From: Oopsacas minuta
Lineage: Eukaryota > Porifera > Hexactinellida > Lyssacinosida > Leucopsacidae
Reading direction: 5' to 3'
Assembly: GCA_024704765.1 (NCBI GenBank)
Contig: JAKMXF010000317.1
Location: 310,160 to 374,159 of the forward strand
DNA length: 64,000 bases
Below the pieces are notes generated by a model. The model made no database searches. It worked only from the letters and a program-made list of their open reading frames with translations, and had not been told where the DNA came from. A program made the position numbers and the translations under genes. This document shows positions 11,340 through 21,969 of the stretch, piece after piece; within the stretch, counting starts at the first letter, position 1, and each line of letters begins with the position of its first letter.

Positions 11340-12052
11340 TCATTTACAAGTCTAATAAAAAACTTCCTGAGCAGCATAAATGTTATGAGGAACACAATCA
11401 TCCATTTTCGCCTGAAAGGATTTCCAACCAGTGCAAACTGAGTTTGTGCTATTTCTGGAACTATCGAGAGAATTCATTTTCAATTTAAAAGATTTGCCGA
11501 TTTCATAATTGCTGTCTTCACAATAACTGCCTAGGTGAGAAACATCGCTAATCTCCCAGCATTTATCTTCCCCTCCAAGAGATCAAGCATTACTTGAAAA
11601 GCACAGAGCTTATCTACAAATTCATAATTTTGCTTTCATTTCTTGCATGACGTGTTCAGAGTGTTGAGCCTTTCAGAAATGTCACAGAGATAACAAAGTT
11701 TAGATATCCACTCTTTGTCATCGAAAAATCAAGCCAATGCATTTTCTATTGGAGCATTCTACTGTTTCATCTTTCAGATCGAGAAAACGTTACAATACAT
11801 TGCCCCCTGAAAGCCATGGAACTTCAGTATGGTACAGTTCATCCTTTTGGACTGCATCCATCCATAAATAAAGGTTTCGATAGAGACGTGTGTTAAGTCA
11901 CTACTTTTGACAAAATTTACGTTGTTTAATTTACTATTTTAATCACTTCCTGTGAGACTAAATTTAGAGTTGATTGTAGAGTTTTTGAAGCAAGTGCCTC
12001 TAAATGTATCATACAGTGATTCGTAATCACACCTGGAGCAACCTGTTTAACG
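11340..12052 (-). pseudogene. hAT transposase (ZBED5/SCAND3-like), C-terminal half
   Basis: Several stop codons and frame changes remain, but the conserved string of this hAT group is readable on the minus strand. From the junction leftwards it shows VAPGVITNHCMIH (C..H motif, about 12000-12050), then LASKTL, VNFVKS, YHTEVPWLS (the usual HTEVRWLS block, about 11830-11850) and a downstream Ser/Cys-rich part to about 11350. The N-terminal half lies at 15754-16464 on the same strand. The two halves are collinear, with no residues clearly missing between GFQVRV and KQVAPG. The 3.7 kb between them is therefore a secondary insertion. Confidence 0.85.
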
Positions 12053-12220
12053 ATTTATGATGTAGATAAGCCCAGATTAGCAGATGAAATAATTTTCATG
12101 TGTCATGCTGGGGTGAGATCAAAACTTGCTGCTAAAATAGCACGTGCAGCTGGTTATACATTAATACGTGAATATGCTGATGGATTGATTGGATGGAAAA
12201 AACGAATTAACTTGAAATAA
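12050..12220 (+). pseudogene. Rhodanese-domain fragment (C-terminal half)
   Basis: An uninterrupted frame of 56 codons ending in TAA at 12218-12220. It contains EIIFMCHAGVRSKLA, the active-site cysteine loop of rhodanese (thiosulfate sulfurtransferase-like) domains, where Cys carries the persulfide. AAGYTLIREYADGLIGWKK follows, the normal end of a single-domain rhodanese. The frame is already open at the junction with the hAT sequence (ACG at 12050) and lacks the N-terminal half with the DVRxxxE motif. It is therefore a truncated copy and not a whole gene. No upstream exon was found on this strand. Confidence 0.8.
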
Positions 12221-12596
12221 CTTGAATATCAATTCTTCCAAATTTGTTTAATTATTTGTTTTTATATTAATGGAAATATCCAAAGTATCTTTATATCAAA
12301 TCTCCTTATTTAGTTATACTTATAATTATTAGTATTAATGAAATTAAAATTATTTTTTGAGCATTTTTTGTGTTTAATTCACCTACAAGGTCCTTCCTTG
12401 TCGTTGGAGGAGTTTTAAAATACTACAAGGATATTAGGAGAGATCTAGCCGTTCCCATTATTTATTACTCTTATACACACCTAATTATAATTACTAATGA
12501 GGTCATTGGCTCTTATTGACTTTCTTCGCATTGAAGTATATTATCTATATTAACATGTTCAATTCGCCAACATATTCTGTTTAGCTCCTTAGTTCG

Positions 12597-12868
<272 letters not shown>

Positions 12869-13014
12869 AGTGCAAATATAATGTACAATAACAAACAGTA
12901 CTGCCTGAGGAGGCTTGAGCACATCAAAAGTATTTAACAGAAAACTATAAATACAAATTCAACACATTTACAACTTTATATCAATATACACGAGCAGAAA
13001 TATACAATAATTTT

Positions 13015-15045
13015 TCATGTCCTCACACTCCTAGAGAAATACCACAACGAGAATATGGACATGCCAATATAACTAAGGGTCAAGTATAATCCCATTAATA
13101 GACAAATAGAAACAAGTATACCAACAGCCAACCATGGAGTATACTGACACGTCAAGTAGAAAATCTCTTTATCACCATAGGGAAATTGATTACTGAACTG
13201 TATTAATTTCCCATTCTTCAAACTGCTATAATCGGTAATATTGTTATATCCCATGTAGAATGGTCTACGTGCAGTGAATTTTTGTGGTTTAGGATTGTTT
13301 GTCCATATAACCGAGTCTTTATGTAGGCAGCAATTGTTGTTATTTCCCATTGATTCATTTTTAGTGCAAAATAGAGTTTCTTGATTCTCCTTCATAGCAT
13401 TCTCAAACCCTGAACACATAACTTGTAATCCATCATTAGCTGAGGTCTCTTTATAAGGATGAAAATCATAGCAAGGGTAAGGAAACGGGATAACTGTGTA
13501 GTTGATTGAGTCTACCAAAGTGATATCATAAAAACAGGTATCTGCTGGGAACCACATTGACATAGGTTGTATCGTATTTAATTGTTGGTTGAAATATTTT
13601 TGGTTTTTCTCATAATCCTTGTAGAATAAGAGCCTAGTCTTATTTATATCTTTGTAACCGGTGTCATTATAATAATGTTTAAGAGAATCAAAAATTGTCA
13701 ATTGATAGGAGGGTGAACCTGATATTTTAACACTGTCACATGAATTAATGAATGTAGAGAGTTGAGTATCATCTGGGGGAGGGACTAGTATATAGTCTCC
13801 TGGGTGGAAATCTATGCGAAAATCATCTCCATCCGTAAATCTAAGGTATCCAATGAAAGAAGCACAAAAAACGGAAGAAAATAAAATGATAAATCCGATG
13901 AATAGAAAGCGTTTACGTTTATGTCTCTTCGCGCCTTCTCGATTATCAGATTTCACAGCTCCTTTTTTCGTTGTTGGATATGCGAAATATGCAATGAAAA
14001 GTAAGTATGAGAACGAGGGTATATATGCTAGTATATCTGTAACGACCGACATCGCAAATAACAACTCTACTTTGTTGGAACTTTCTTTTGCAATCGATAC
14101 GATTAGGCCAACCAAATTACCCTCTATGATATTAAGGAACAGGTATATGAGAAGAAATACTGAGTATCCACACATATATTTTCTCCAAAACTTCATCTCT
14201 TTTTTAAATCCGTCTCTCATTTCGTCTGGAATTAAGAGACGACGTATTCCATGTTGATCCTCATCAGTATACTCATTTGATCTATTTATCATTATATGTC
14301 TCATGTATACCGCCAATGGAATGAATATTATCAAACTTAACAGGATTTCCACCACCCTTAGTAATTTTGCGAAAGTGTGGAATGGGTATGCTTCTAATGC
14401 TAAAGTTTGAATAGTTGAATCATCTTCAAAATCACTTATGTTAATGATTAATTCCCAGATATTAAAATGACAAGCGAACACGAAGATTACCCGAAGTGAA
14501 AGAAGGAGTGTAAATATTTTGAAGTAAAATTCTTTACCAGTCAAGTTGTTTATGGAGTTTACAAGAAACAAGAACCCCCAAAGTATTAGATTTCCCTCTG
14601 CTGCTTCGTGTGTTGCCTCCAAGAAGTAGAGTACATAATGAGAAGTTGGAATGACATATGTATATAGATCTTTCGACCCACCCTGCCCCTGAGAATTGTT
14701 AACTATATGCAAATATCTCTCGTCTATGAACATTTTATACAAGAAGTATATCCCATGCACTGACATTACAATGGTCAATAACATAAAGATGATAACACTA
14801 ACCAAGAAGCATATAACTATCCGTAAATGATCATATCCGTACTGTTTATTTTTGTCAAAATGTCCTCCTCCTCCTAGCGTTACTTTCTGTACACGGGAAT
14901 AATACATATCAATAAGAAATATAATAACCGGTAAAGTGAATAGTGATACAAGCAAAGATATAGCAAATACTCCCATACCTATTCCAATATGCAGTTCACC
15001 TGTAGGATAACCGCTAGCCACTATCATGTCCCATATCGAAATCAT
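13015..15045 (-). CDS. Orphan multipass membrane protein, 676 aa, single exon
   Basis: Complete intronless frame from ATG at 15045 to the stop at 13015. Hydrophobic segments suggest about nine membrane spans at residues ~20-48, 75-103, 152-166, 174-200, 230-255, 292-320, 328-357, 380-403 and 641-672. Between the last two lies a hydrophilic domain of about 235 residues. It has several Cys and N-glycosylation sequons (NYT, NES, NIT), so it is probably extracellular or lumenal. A His/Lys/Arg-rich loop precedes span 8. No transporter, channel or receptor signature is recognised. The frame is intact although it lies in a block whose other genes are broken, which suggests selection or a young insertion. 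Confidence 0.85.
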   Translation of the reverse strand: MISIWDMIVASGYPTGELHIGIGMGVFAISLLVSLFTLPVIIFLIDMYYSRVQKVTLGGGGHFDKNKQYGYDHLRIVICFLVSVIIFMLLTIVMSVHGIYFLYKMFIDERYLHIVNNSQGQGGSKDLYTYVIPTSHYVLYFLEATHEAAEGNLILWGFLFLVNSINNLTGKEFYFKIFTLLLSLRVIFVFACHFNIWELIINISDFEDDSTIQTLALEAYPFHTFAKLLRVVEILLSLIIFIPLAVYMRHIMINRSNEYTDEDQHGIRRLLIPDEMRDGFKKEMKFWRKYMCGYSVFLLIYLFLNIIEGNLVGLIVSIAKESSNKVELLFAMSVVTDILAYIPSFSYLLFIAYFAYPTTKKGAVKSDNREGAKRHKRKRFLFIGFIILFSSVFCASFIGYLRFTDGDDFRIDFHPGDYILVPPPDDTQLSTFINSCDSVKISGSPSYQLTIFDSLKHYYNDTGYKDINKTRLLFYKDYEKNQKYFNQQLNTIQPMSMWFPADTCFYDITLVDSINYTVIPFPYPCYDFHPYKETSANDGLQVMCSGFENAMKENQETLFCTKNESMGNNNNCCLHKDSVIWTNNPKPQKFTARRPFYMGYNNITDYSSLKNGKLIQFSNQFPYGDKEIFYLTCQYTPWLAVGILVSICLLMGLYLTLSYIGMSIFSLWYFSRSVRT

Positions 15046-15356
15046 ATCTGCAGTGTATACGTGTAGCCAAATTTACCAATTGATAATTAATCGTGTTTAT
15101 TGCATTTTATTGCATAATTTACGGCCTATTCTTAAAGAGTCATATATTAACCTGATCAAGTATCACTTCACATATGTAATTTGAACGTTTTACCTATTTA
15201 GGTGGTATGTGTATATTACAGCATACTGTTGACAGAGCGAGTATATCTTCCAATTCCTTTGACTATTGTGTAGATGTTCTTACGAATTATTCCATCTTAC
15301 TTTTCACTGTATCTCTCCATCTGTTCATTGCTTTTCAAACCCTGTTTTTTCTCCAG

Positions 15357-15753
15357 CCAGAGCTGGCATAGAATCAGTGAAATCATTGAGTTGCATTTGA
15401 GAGACGGACATCCTTGTTTGAAAATTCCTCTCGTATCCAGACAGGGTAATGTATTGTCATACCTGAAGCCTATTACAGATACTGTGGGCAGCTTAGTATC
15501 ACACATACGATAGGAAGATCCAGGTCTGCAATAAGTGGAGCTGATGAGTACTGAAGGGGACAGATTTGCACTCTCCTCTCCTGTCAAACACCTTCTATTT
15601 GGGAACTTTGACCTCCAGCTGAATGACAAGCGCTACAGAGTAAACCTGACAGAGCAATTGAAGATAAAATCAGGTCTAGACGTTAGTAGTGAATTGTCTA
15701 ATGAAATAGGAGAAGTAAAGAATTCTATTCACAAACTGTATGTAGCTCTTACG
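15357..15753 (+). pseudogene. MCU: Mitochondrial calcium uniporter (MCU) N-terminal domain, two nonsense codons
   Basis: The plus-strand frame reads CLKIPLVSRQGNVLSYLKP, LKPITDTVGSLVSHI and later HLLFGNFDLQLNDKRYRVNL, then SIHKLYVAL. This matches the order and spacing of the MCU matrix N-terminal domain (LPSRRE, LKPISDSVG, DDFKLVINDLTYHVRPP, LVQQLY). MCU is the pore subunit of the inner mitochondrial membrane calcium uniporter. The pore part (transmembrane helices and DIME motif) is absent because the sequence is cut at the hAT junction. TAG (15511-15513) and TAA (15532-15534) interrupt the same frame 21 nt apart, too close for an intron. A splice-acceptor-like TTTTTTCTCCAG precedes the segment, so it is a genomic copy and not a processed one. 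The open frame trailing to 15786 belongs to the hAT side. Confidence 0.85.
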
Positions 15754-16464
15754 CGAACTTGGAAACCAGAAGACTTCTCACCATAAAAGGAGCTCCATCT
15801 GTGCATACAGCGCTAACTTTATGACAATCAAGTGGCCGAGAGAAAACCAACTCTTCTTTGAAATCACAATTGTGGATTTAACGTACATATACCATAAGCT
15901 GAGCACAAAAAGAAACATCTGTTGACTCGTCCAATTGTAAAACATAAATTGATGACTGTTAAATCAGCTCTACTACTTGGTTCTTTATACCTTCCGACAT
16001 TTCTTCAATTCTGCGTTGAACAGTGTAATCAGAATGTGACAGAGAACTTAGCTTCTTCACTGCGTCCGCCTCAAACATAAATCGCACAATGTCTTTCGTG
16101 CAAGGCTACACTACCTCTTCACCAATGGTATGAAGTTTCTCACATTTTGCAATCGCAGTGAAACAACATAAGTCACTTCAACTGAGCTCTTGTGCTTGCA
16201 AATGTCTGTCCATTAGTGTCAAGTCTAGACTTCTTTACAGAATCTGCTTTTCTCTCGAAGATTGAAACATCTCGATCTGTGTATGTTGGATGTTCCTTCT
16301 CAAAATGTCTCTTAAGCTTGAACGGCTTCATGGACTCTGCCAGATAATTTTTTAATGCATTCCACATATTGTGGCTTTTCAATATTTTGCGTTACTAAAC
16401 TGGCATATCCAAATTGGAGATAATCATCTGATTAAGGACACTTAGGAGCACGTTTCGTAGCCAT
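15754..16464 (-). pseudogene. hAT transposase (ZBED5/SCAND3-like), N-terminal half
   Basis: Starts at ATG 16464 (MATKRAPK). A BED-related segment ESMKPFKLKRHFEKEHP is followed by FERKADSVKK (to about 16180). In shifted frames RIEEMSEGIKNQV, LQLDESTDVSFCAQLM (first catalytic Asp) and VCTDGAPF (second) follow near 15800-16030. Reading ends at GFQVRV at the junction with the inserted block. Stop codons, frameshifts and a deletion of roughly 25 residues before VCTDGAP make it non-functional. It is collinear with the C-terminal half at 11340-12052. Confidence 0.85.
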
Positions 16465-16669
16465 TTAATTGAAAGAAAAAAGATATTTGAATTAAGCAAA
16501 TAATATAGTACTTTATATTTAAGCTTGCATACAATTTTATACTTTTATAGGTTTAGCCATAAGCCTATGGTTTAGTTAATTAACAAGTATATAACACGTT
16601 GTTATGTTTTCAATATTATTTCAATCAACAATACTGTGTCGTACAACAACAATGGTTGCAAATCGATAC

Positions 16670-18480
16670 TATTAATGAAAGGAAGTATCAAAAGTATAAA
16701 TATTTGGAAATACAACAAAATGAGAAATAAGAAAATGAAAATGAGTTATATACTAATTGGATAAAGCAAGATTATAGGAAATACACTCAAAGTAAGGAAA
16801 TGTTAATATTTCTGGAAACGGCCTTTATCTTCAATGCCACTATTCACACATATAATATTATCTGAGTTATCTAATACAATACCATACAAGGAAAAGAGAT
16901 GTCCTCTACCCAGAATATGTTTCATCACTCCTTCAGGTGAGAAGATACGGATATAGTTGGCTGTATTGTCTGTAATTAAGAAGTTCCCCTTCTTATCAAT
17001 CGTGAAGAAGAGAGCTAATGTCATTTGCTGTTCCTGTCCAGTTAGCTGTATAATATTCTGGAGAGTACAGTCTCTGTTGTAGCAGTAGATGGAGTTGCTC
17101 CTTTGAGATAGGATGTAGATCCTGTCAGAGAATACTGTAATGTCTCTTGGTTTTTTGAGTTCTCGGTGGCCGAACTCCTTAATGAAGTTAAGATTAGAAT
17201 CAAATATTTGAATTCTTTGTATATCACAATCACAGACATATATTAACCTAGCTTCATGACACAATCCTGAGATATGAGTAAATCGTCCTTCTGTATGGCC
17301 TCTTGAGCCTGTTTCCTTTAGGAATTGTCCAGATAGGCTAAACTTCACAAGAGACTCTTTAGCTCTATCAGTAACGAATACTTCATCTTTCGACAGACAT
17401 ATACCGTATGGCTCCTTCAAGTGGTCAGTCCCAAAAGAACGTAAATACTTTCCTTCGGTATTCAACACTTGAATACGACCGTTGCCTTTGTCACAAATAT
17501 ACAATTCATTACTCGCTCTATCTACTGCTATTCCTTTGGAATTATGCAACTCTCCATTTCCTCTACCCCTCTTACAAACTTTAAGAATAGGGTTTTCCCT
17601 CCTCACGTATTCAGGAATGATTTCAAACAAATCTATTTCATCAATGGTTTCACGAATTATATCAGAGTAACAACGGAACTCAATAAACTCCAAGTTATCC
17701 ACTTTTACCTTTTCAGCTATTCTCAGTTCGATGTCTCTATCTAGCGTTTGTTTGACTATGTCTAGTGATCCTCCTACCAAGTTGCTAGTCATTGTAGCTA
17801 GTATTTGATCTTTGGATATTCTCAACTGATTTATTGCTTCCTCCAATTCTACATTCTTGTCGTGTCCTTCCTTCATTTTAGCGAGTCTAGACAGAAGACT
17901 ATTTCTGTGATCTGACAGATATTGGTAAAGTTCATCAAAAGTTCTGATTATTTCCATCTTCAGAGCTTCTAGCTTTTGATCGACATTGAAAACTGCAGCC
18001 ATTTCTATTCTAGAAATTCAATAATATTTGTGTATATATTTCTTGGGAAAATTACAAAAATGTTCAGCTAGCTGTCATTTCATTATCCGTACAATACGTC
18101 TTCATTAAAACACGTATTCAACAGCTTAGTGAATAACCAAAACGTATGAAAATTCTTAGCATATGCACTTGGAAGTAGGATGATGTAAACAGGCTTGTTA
18201 TCCAGGAACGCGACTCCCGCCTACAGGCAAAAAATTTGTGTAGTTAGGAGCAAGAAAATTTTGAGAGTTAGGCGCATGTCACACGCCAATTTTGGCGAAT
18301 AATGTAATAATGGTAACAATCATAAAGGTCAATTGAAATGTATTATTGTTTATAAGAATAATCAGTTGAATTCATTAATATTGTAAAATTATTCAAAAGG
18401 TAAACTGTGTATAATTACAGGGAGGAAGCTTGATAAATGATATTTAGGTTGAGTCCTAATACTACTGGTATTACACCTCT
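16670..18480. repeat. Segmental duplication, copy 1 (NHL subfamily A)
   Basis: Matches 32440-34026 across the NHL gene, about 130 bp of 3' flank and several hundred bp of 5' flank. Copy 2 lacks about 200 bp present here at roughly 18030-18230. The missing piece is bounded by short TTTGTGTA direct repeats, which indicates a deletion in copy 2 or a local duplication here. Confidence 0.85.
16803..18002 (-). CDS. Coiled-coil/NHL-repeat protein, subfamily A, 399 aa
   Basis: Intact single exon from ATG 18002. Residues 1-110 are helical and coiled-coil-like (LEALKMEIIRTFDELYQYL). Residues about 145-399 form about six NHL repeats with the usual G-x-GNGELxxPxGIAVD / IYVCDxxxxRIQIF pattern, expected to fold as a beta-propeller. 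The layout resembles the back half of TRIM2/3/TRIM71-type proteins, but there is no RING or B-box. Ubiquitin ligase activity is therefore not indicated, and a binding role (protein or RNA) is more likely. Its duplicated partner at 32574-33774 is frameshifted, so this is the intact member of the pair. Confidence 0.9.
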   Translation of the reverse strand: MAAVFNVDQKLEALKMEIIRTFDELYQYLSDHRNSLLSRLAKMKEGHDKNVELEEAINQLRISKDQILATMTSNLVGGSLDIVKQTLDRDIELRIAEKVKVDNLEFIEFRCYSDIIRETIDEIDLFEIIPEYVRRENPILKVCKRGRGNGELHNSKGIAVDRASNELYICDKGNGRIQVLNTEGKYLRSFGTDHLKEPYGICLSKDEVFVTDRAKESLVKFSLSGQFLKETGSRGHTEGRFTHISGLCHEARLIYVCDCDIQRIQIFDSNLNFIKEFGHRELKKPRDITVFSDRIYILSQRSNSIYCYNRDCTLQNIIQLTGQEQQMTLALFFTIDKKGNFLITDNTANYIRIFSPEGVMKHILGRGHLFSLYGIVLDNSDNIICVNSGIEDKGRFQKY

Positions 18481-18982
18481 GGAATGTAGTATTAACCGTA
18501 GAATATGTAATGGATGTATGGTTTGATTAAAATTAAACTTCGATGCTTCCAAAATTCAAATAGTCTAGGCGCGTAAGTGAAATCGAGAACTCATTTAGGC
18601 GCGCTACATATAAAACATGGAAGAAACCCTGGATGAATATCCAAGTGACAAGCCTAAGATATATTATGTTTGTATTTACGTATTGAATATCAAATTATCA
18701 AGTGTTAATCAAGTAATTAATAAAATACCAAATTACAAACAATCAAAAGTTAACAAACTCACAAAAAATATGTTGTTGACTTGTAGTGTTCAAATGTTGT
18801 TGTGTTGTTGATTGATAATATATTGTGTGAATTATCAAATATATTCTATACACAATCATATCATCTACAGACTATATCTTAGCTATGTGGCTATACAATA
18901 ATACTTTCACTATCATATTTCAATTAACATTACTGTGTTGATTTCTATTACTTGTATAGTGGCTCAGTTCTAACAGAACTTT
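18003..18982. other. 5' flank of NHL-A1 and gene-free sequence
   Basis: 18003-18480 is part of the segmental duplication. A 64-codon frame at 18617-18811 has no recognised feature. Nothing else is supported. Confidence 0.5.
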
Positions 18983-19106
18983 GTACACTCAATGCCGGTT
19001 ATAAGAACATCGCCGGGAACTGGACATAATGTTCTTATACCCGATAAAATTCAATGGAGTAAGATACAAAAGATTCGGTAAATCGAGTTATGGTTCGTAT
19101 AACCGG

Positions 19107-21932
19107 CATAGGCGTAACTGTGGGGGGGGCTGGGGGGAGCATTGCTCCCCCCCCATTTTATAATTCTTGCCCCCCCATCTCTGGAAAATGATTTATTCCA
19201 CGAAGCGAATAGTAATGATAAATAGGAACATTAAAATTATTATCTGTTGAATAAATGTGTCACTACTATATTCTCCATCCATAAACATCACATTCAAAGT
19301 TTCAAACTAGTCTAATGTCATGGATTTTTTACGTAGTCCTTCATTCATTTCTAATATACCTATAGCATTTACTTAGTTTTATTTATAAATCGCGCGCTGG
19401 CTTTTATAGCATAACATAACCTTTCCAAAGAATGAAACGTTTTGATTCAGTGAATATTTATTCCAATTTCTATCTTTTATTAGCATGAATTTAGATTATT
19501 TTTCAAATCTCTGAAAATGTTGATTTCTTTGTTGGTGAAGAACAATGTACCTCTATGGAAGATCATGGTGAACCCCAAGCTGTTACAACCTTAGATACTT
19601 CTTCTACTTCAAATACTCTATCAAAAGCAAAGGATTTGTCTTCTGTGGATGCAGATAGATTGAGTATCCCAGATTCGTTCATATTTCCCACTCGCCTTGT
19701 TGGTGGGCATCTACGCTCCTTTTCCTTACAATGGATGAGAAAATATGATTGGCTTGAATATAGTTTGGAGGTAGACAGAGTATTTTGCAAACCATGTCGA
19801 CATTTTGATGTCAACAATTATCGTGGAAGTTTTTGTGGACCTCTTTTAGGAATTGGTGTTAATGATTGGAAAAAAGCTAGGAGAAAAGTTATCCAAACAT
19901 GATAGCAGTAATTCACACAGCATCGCAATTGTAAAGTTCAAAGATTATAAGTGTACGAAGCTTGTTTTGGGTGGCAGTGTTGTCGAAATGTGCGATATAC
20001 ATCATCAAGAAATTAAGGGACTCCTATTGAATACGCAACATTTTCACTTTGTCATAGATCTTTTATTATTCCTTGCAGGACAAAACCTATCAATACGTGG
20101 CCATTGTGAAAATATTCCCAAAGTGCTAAAGATAGTAGTGATAATATGGGGAATTTTTTAGAAATGCATAAATTCATCTTAAAGTATTCTCCAGATATCG
20201 CTAAGGCTTATAGAAATGCTAAATACAAGATACTCTCTCCCAAGATCCAAAATGATATCCTACAAGCTGCTGCTATTGCTCTGGTTCATGAAATTAAGAT
20301 AGAATTAATGGATAGCTATTATTCGATATTGGCAGACGAGACAAGAGACTCTTGTAGCAATGAGTTAGTAGCTGTTTGCCTACGTTATCTCCATAAAGGT
20401 GACATTCATGAGAGGGCAGTTGGTTTTGTCGATGGTTCGTCAGATCTTTCTGCGGAAGGTATTTCAAATTCAATTTTGTTAATACTTGAACAATTGGAAT
20501 TGGATCCAGATAAATGCGTCGGATTTGGGTTTGATGGTGCATCAGTTATGTCTGGGAATAGAGGTGGTGTACAGGCAATATTAAGGCGCACATATACTCG
20601 GGCTAGTTACGTCCATTGTCACTCTCACAGACTAAATCTCGTACTACAGCATGTTGCCACTAAGGATGAAGATTTAAAGGTGTTTTTTAGTTTGACAAAT
20701 AATCTTGTGACCTTTTATAGATATCCTAAACGCAACGCTATCTTAAAACGAGCACAGAAAAGACTTCGTTTGGGGAAGCAGTTGGTCTCACTTCCTCGCC
20801 CGATAGATATTAGGTGGTTATCTAATGCGTTAACAGTAGAAAGAATTGCTATCCTCTTCCCTAGCATTATTGAAGCACTAGAAGAATTGGAAGCTATTCC
20901 AGATATCCAAATCCAGGCACAATCTCTTTTACATCATTTGCGTTCCAAGAAATTTATATTCATTTTGAACACCCTTTCTAAGATACTTGATGCAGCCAAA
21001 TGCTGCACAAAAACTCTTCAGAGCCATTCTTTGGCACTCGATAATGCTGTTGGATTTATTAATGGATTACGTGACTTACTAATTATGTATAGAAGTGAAG
21101 AATATTTTTTTGAAGTTTTCAAGTTGACAGATGAAATTGCATTTAAATTCGAAATCACAGCTTGGGATTCCAGAACTGAAAGAGTTCGACATGTTCCTCA
21201 ACGTTTTGATGATTACTTTGATTGTAATATTAGATATACAAAGACAGTACGTTCTGTTGAAGATTTGAAAATTATTTGGCACGATTTATATGACAACTTA
21301 TTAGGAGAGATTGATCGTCGATTTTCTGAAGATAGTATGAGCTTTTTTCATTGTACTCATAATATACTAAATAGAAATAATTACTGCGAAAGTGAATTGA
21401 CTCAACGATTCAATATAATCATTCCCGAAAGTGAAGCAATTATGTTTAATGCATTTTCTCAACGTTCCCTCGTAGAGACACCAACTTTGCTGGACCTGAC
21501 TTCTATTTGCGATCCTAACATATTTGATAATATCTCAACATTGTTAAATATTCTTGTAGTTTGTCCAGTCACAACAGTGTGTGTTGAACGTCTATTCTCT
21601 ACTGTGAATCTAATCCACAGTTCACATCGAGCGAGTATGTTGACAACAAGATTGTGCAATTTATCACTACTCTCTTTTGAAACAGATATAACAAAGAAGC
21701 TTCAAGAAACTCCTCTTATAGTAGAAAAAGTTATGCGAAAGATGGTCAAGAAGTAGTATGCTTGTAGTTAATATTAGATTTGATGATTAGATACCTACTA
21801 GGAATAGATACTAGTTTTTGTAATCCTAGCTTCATTACTAATTGTTCTAGATCATTTTGCCTTCTAAGATTTATTGCCCCCCCATTTAGGGTCTGTTGCC
21901 CCCCTCCAAATTTAAAGTTTGTTACGCCACTG
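19107..21932 (+). mobile_element. hAT transposon with TTF-finger transposase
   Basis: 2826-bp element with ends CATAGGCGTAAC and GTTACGCCACTG, and G-runs / C-runs just inside. It is flanked by an 8-bp target duplication with one mismatch: ATAACCGG (19099-19106) and ATAACCGA (21933-21940). It carries the transposase pseudogene at 19555-21756 and lies inside the MITE at 18986-21968. Confidence 0.9.
19555..21756 (+). pseudogene. hAT transposase, ZMYM1/DUF4371 type, two frameshifts
   Basis: Residues about 55-80 carry a TTF-type zinc finger (LQWMRKYDWLEYS, FCKPCRHF). The first frame change is near 19885-19895 and the second near 20125-20145, after which a 536-codon frame runs to 21756. That part shows ILADETRDSC (first catalytic Asp), GFGFDGASVMSG (second), YVHCHSHRLNLVL (C..H motif), PIDIRWLSN, and a terminal hAT dimerisation domain (CPVTTVCVERLFSTVN). 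Length and order are those of ZMYM1-like hAT transposases. The long uninterrupted second part suggests loss of function is not ancient. Confidence 0.9.
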
Positions 21933-21969
21933 ATAACCGATGTTCTTATATGCGGCATCTACTCTATAT

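Larger units (their letters stand above)
18986..21968. mobile_element. MITE split by a hAT insertion (18986-19106 and 21941-21968)
   Basis: The outer ends TGCCGGTTATAAGAACATC and GATGTTCTTATATGCGGCA are inverted copies of each other and are separated by the hAT element at 19107-21932. Rejoined length would be about 150 bp. Internal GTTCTTATA copies in both directions suggest a foldback-like MITE. The target site is not resolved. Confidence 0.7.

Noticed and set aside
13814-14257. 147-codon plus-strand frame
   Set aside because: Antisense shadow of the 676-codon membrane-protein gene.
15511-15534. Intron between the two MCU stop codons
   Set aside because: Only about 24 nt and no GT/AG pair; too short for an intron, so nonsense mutations are the simpler reading.
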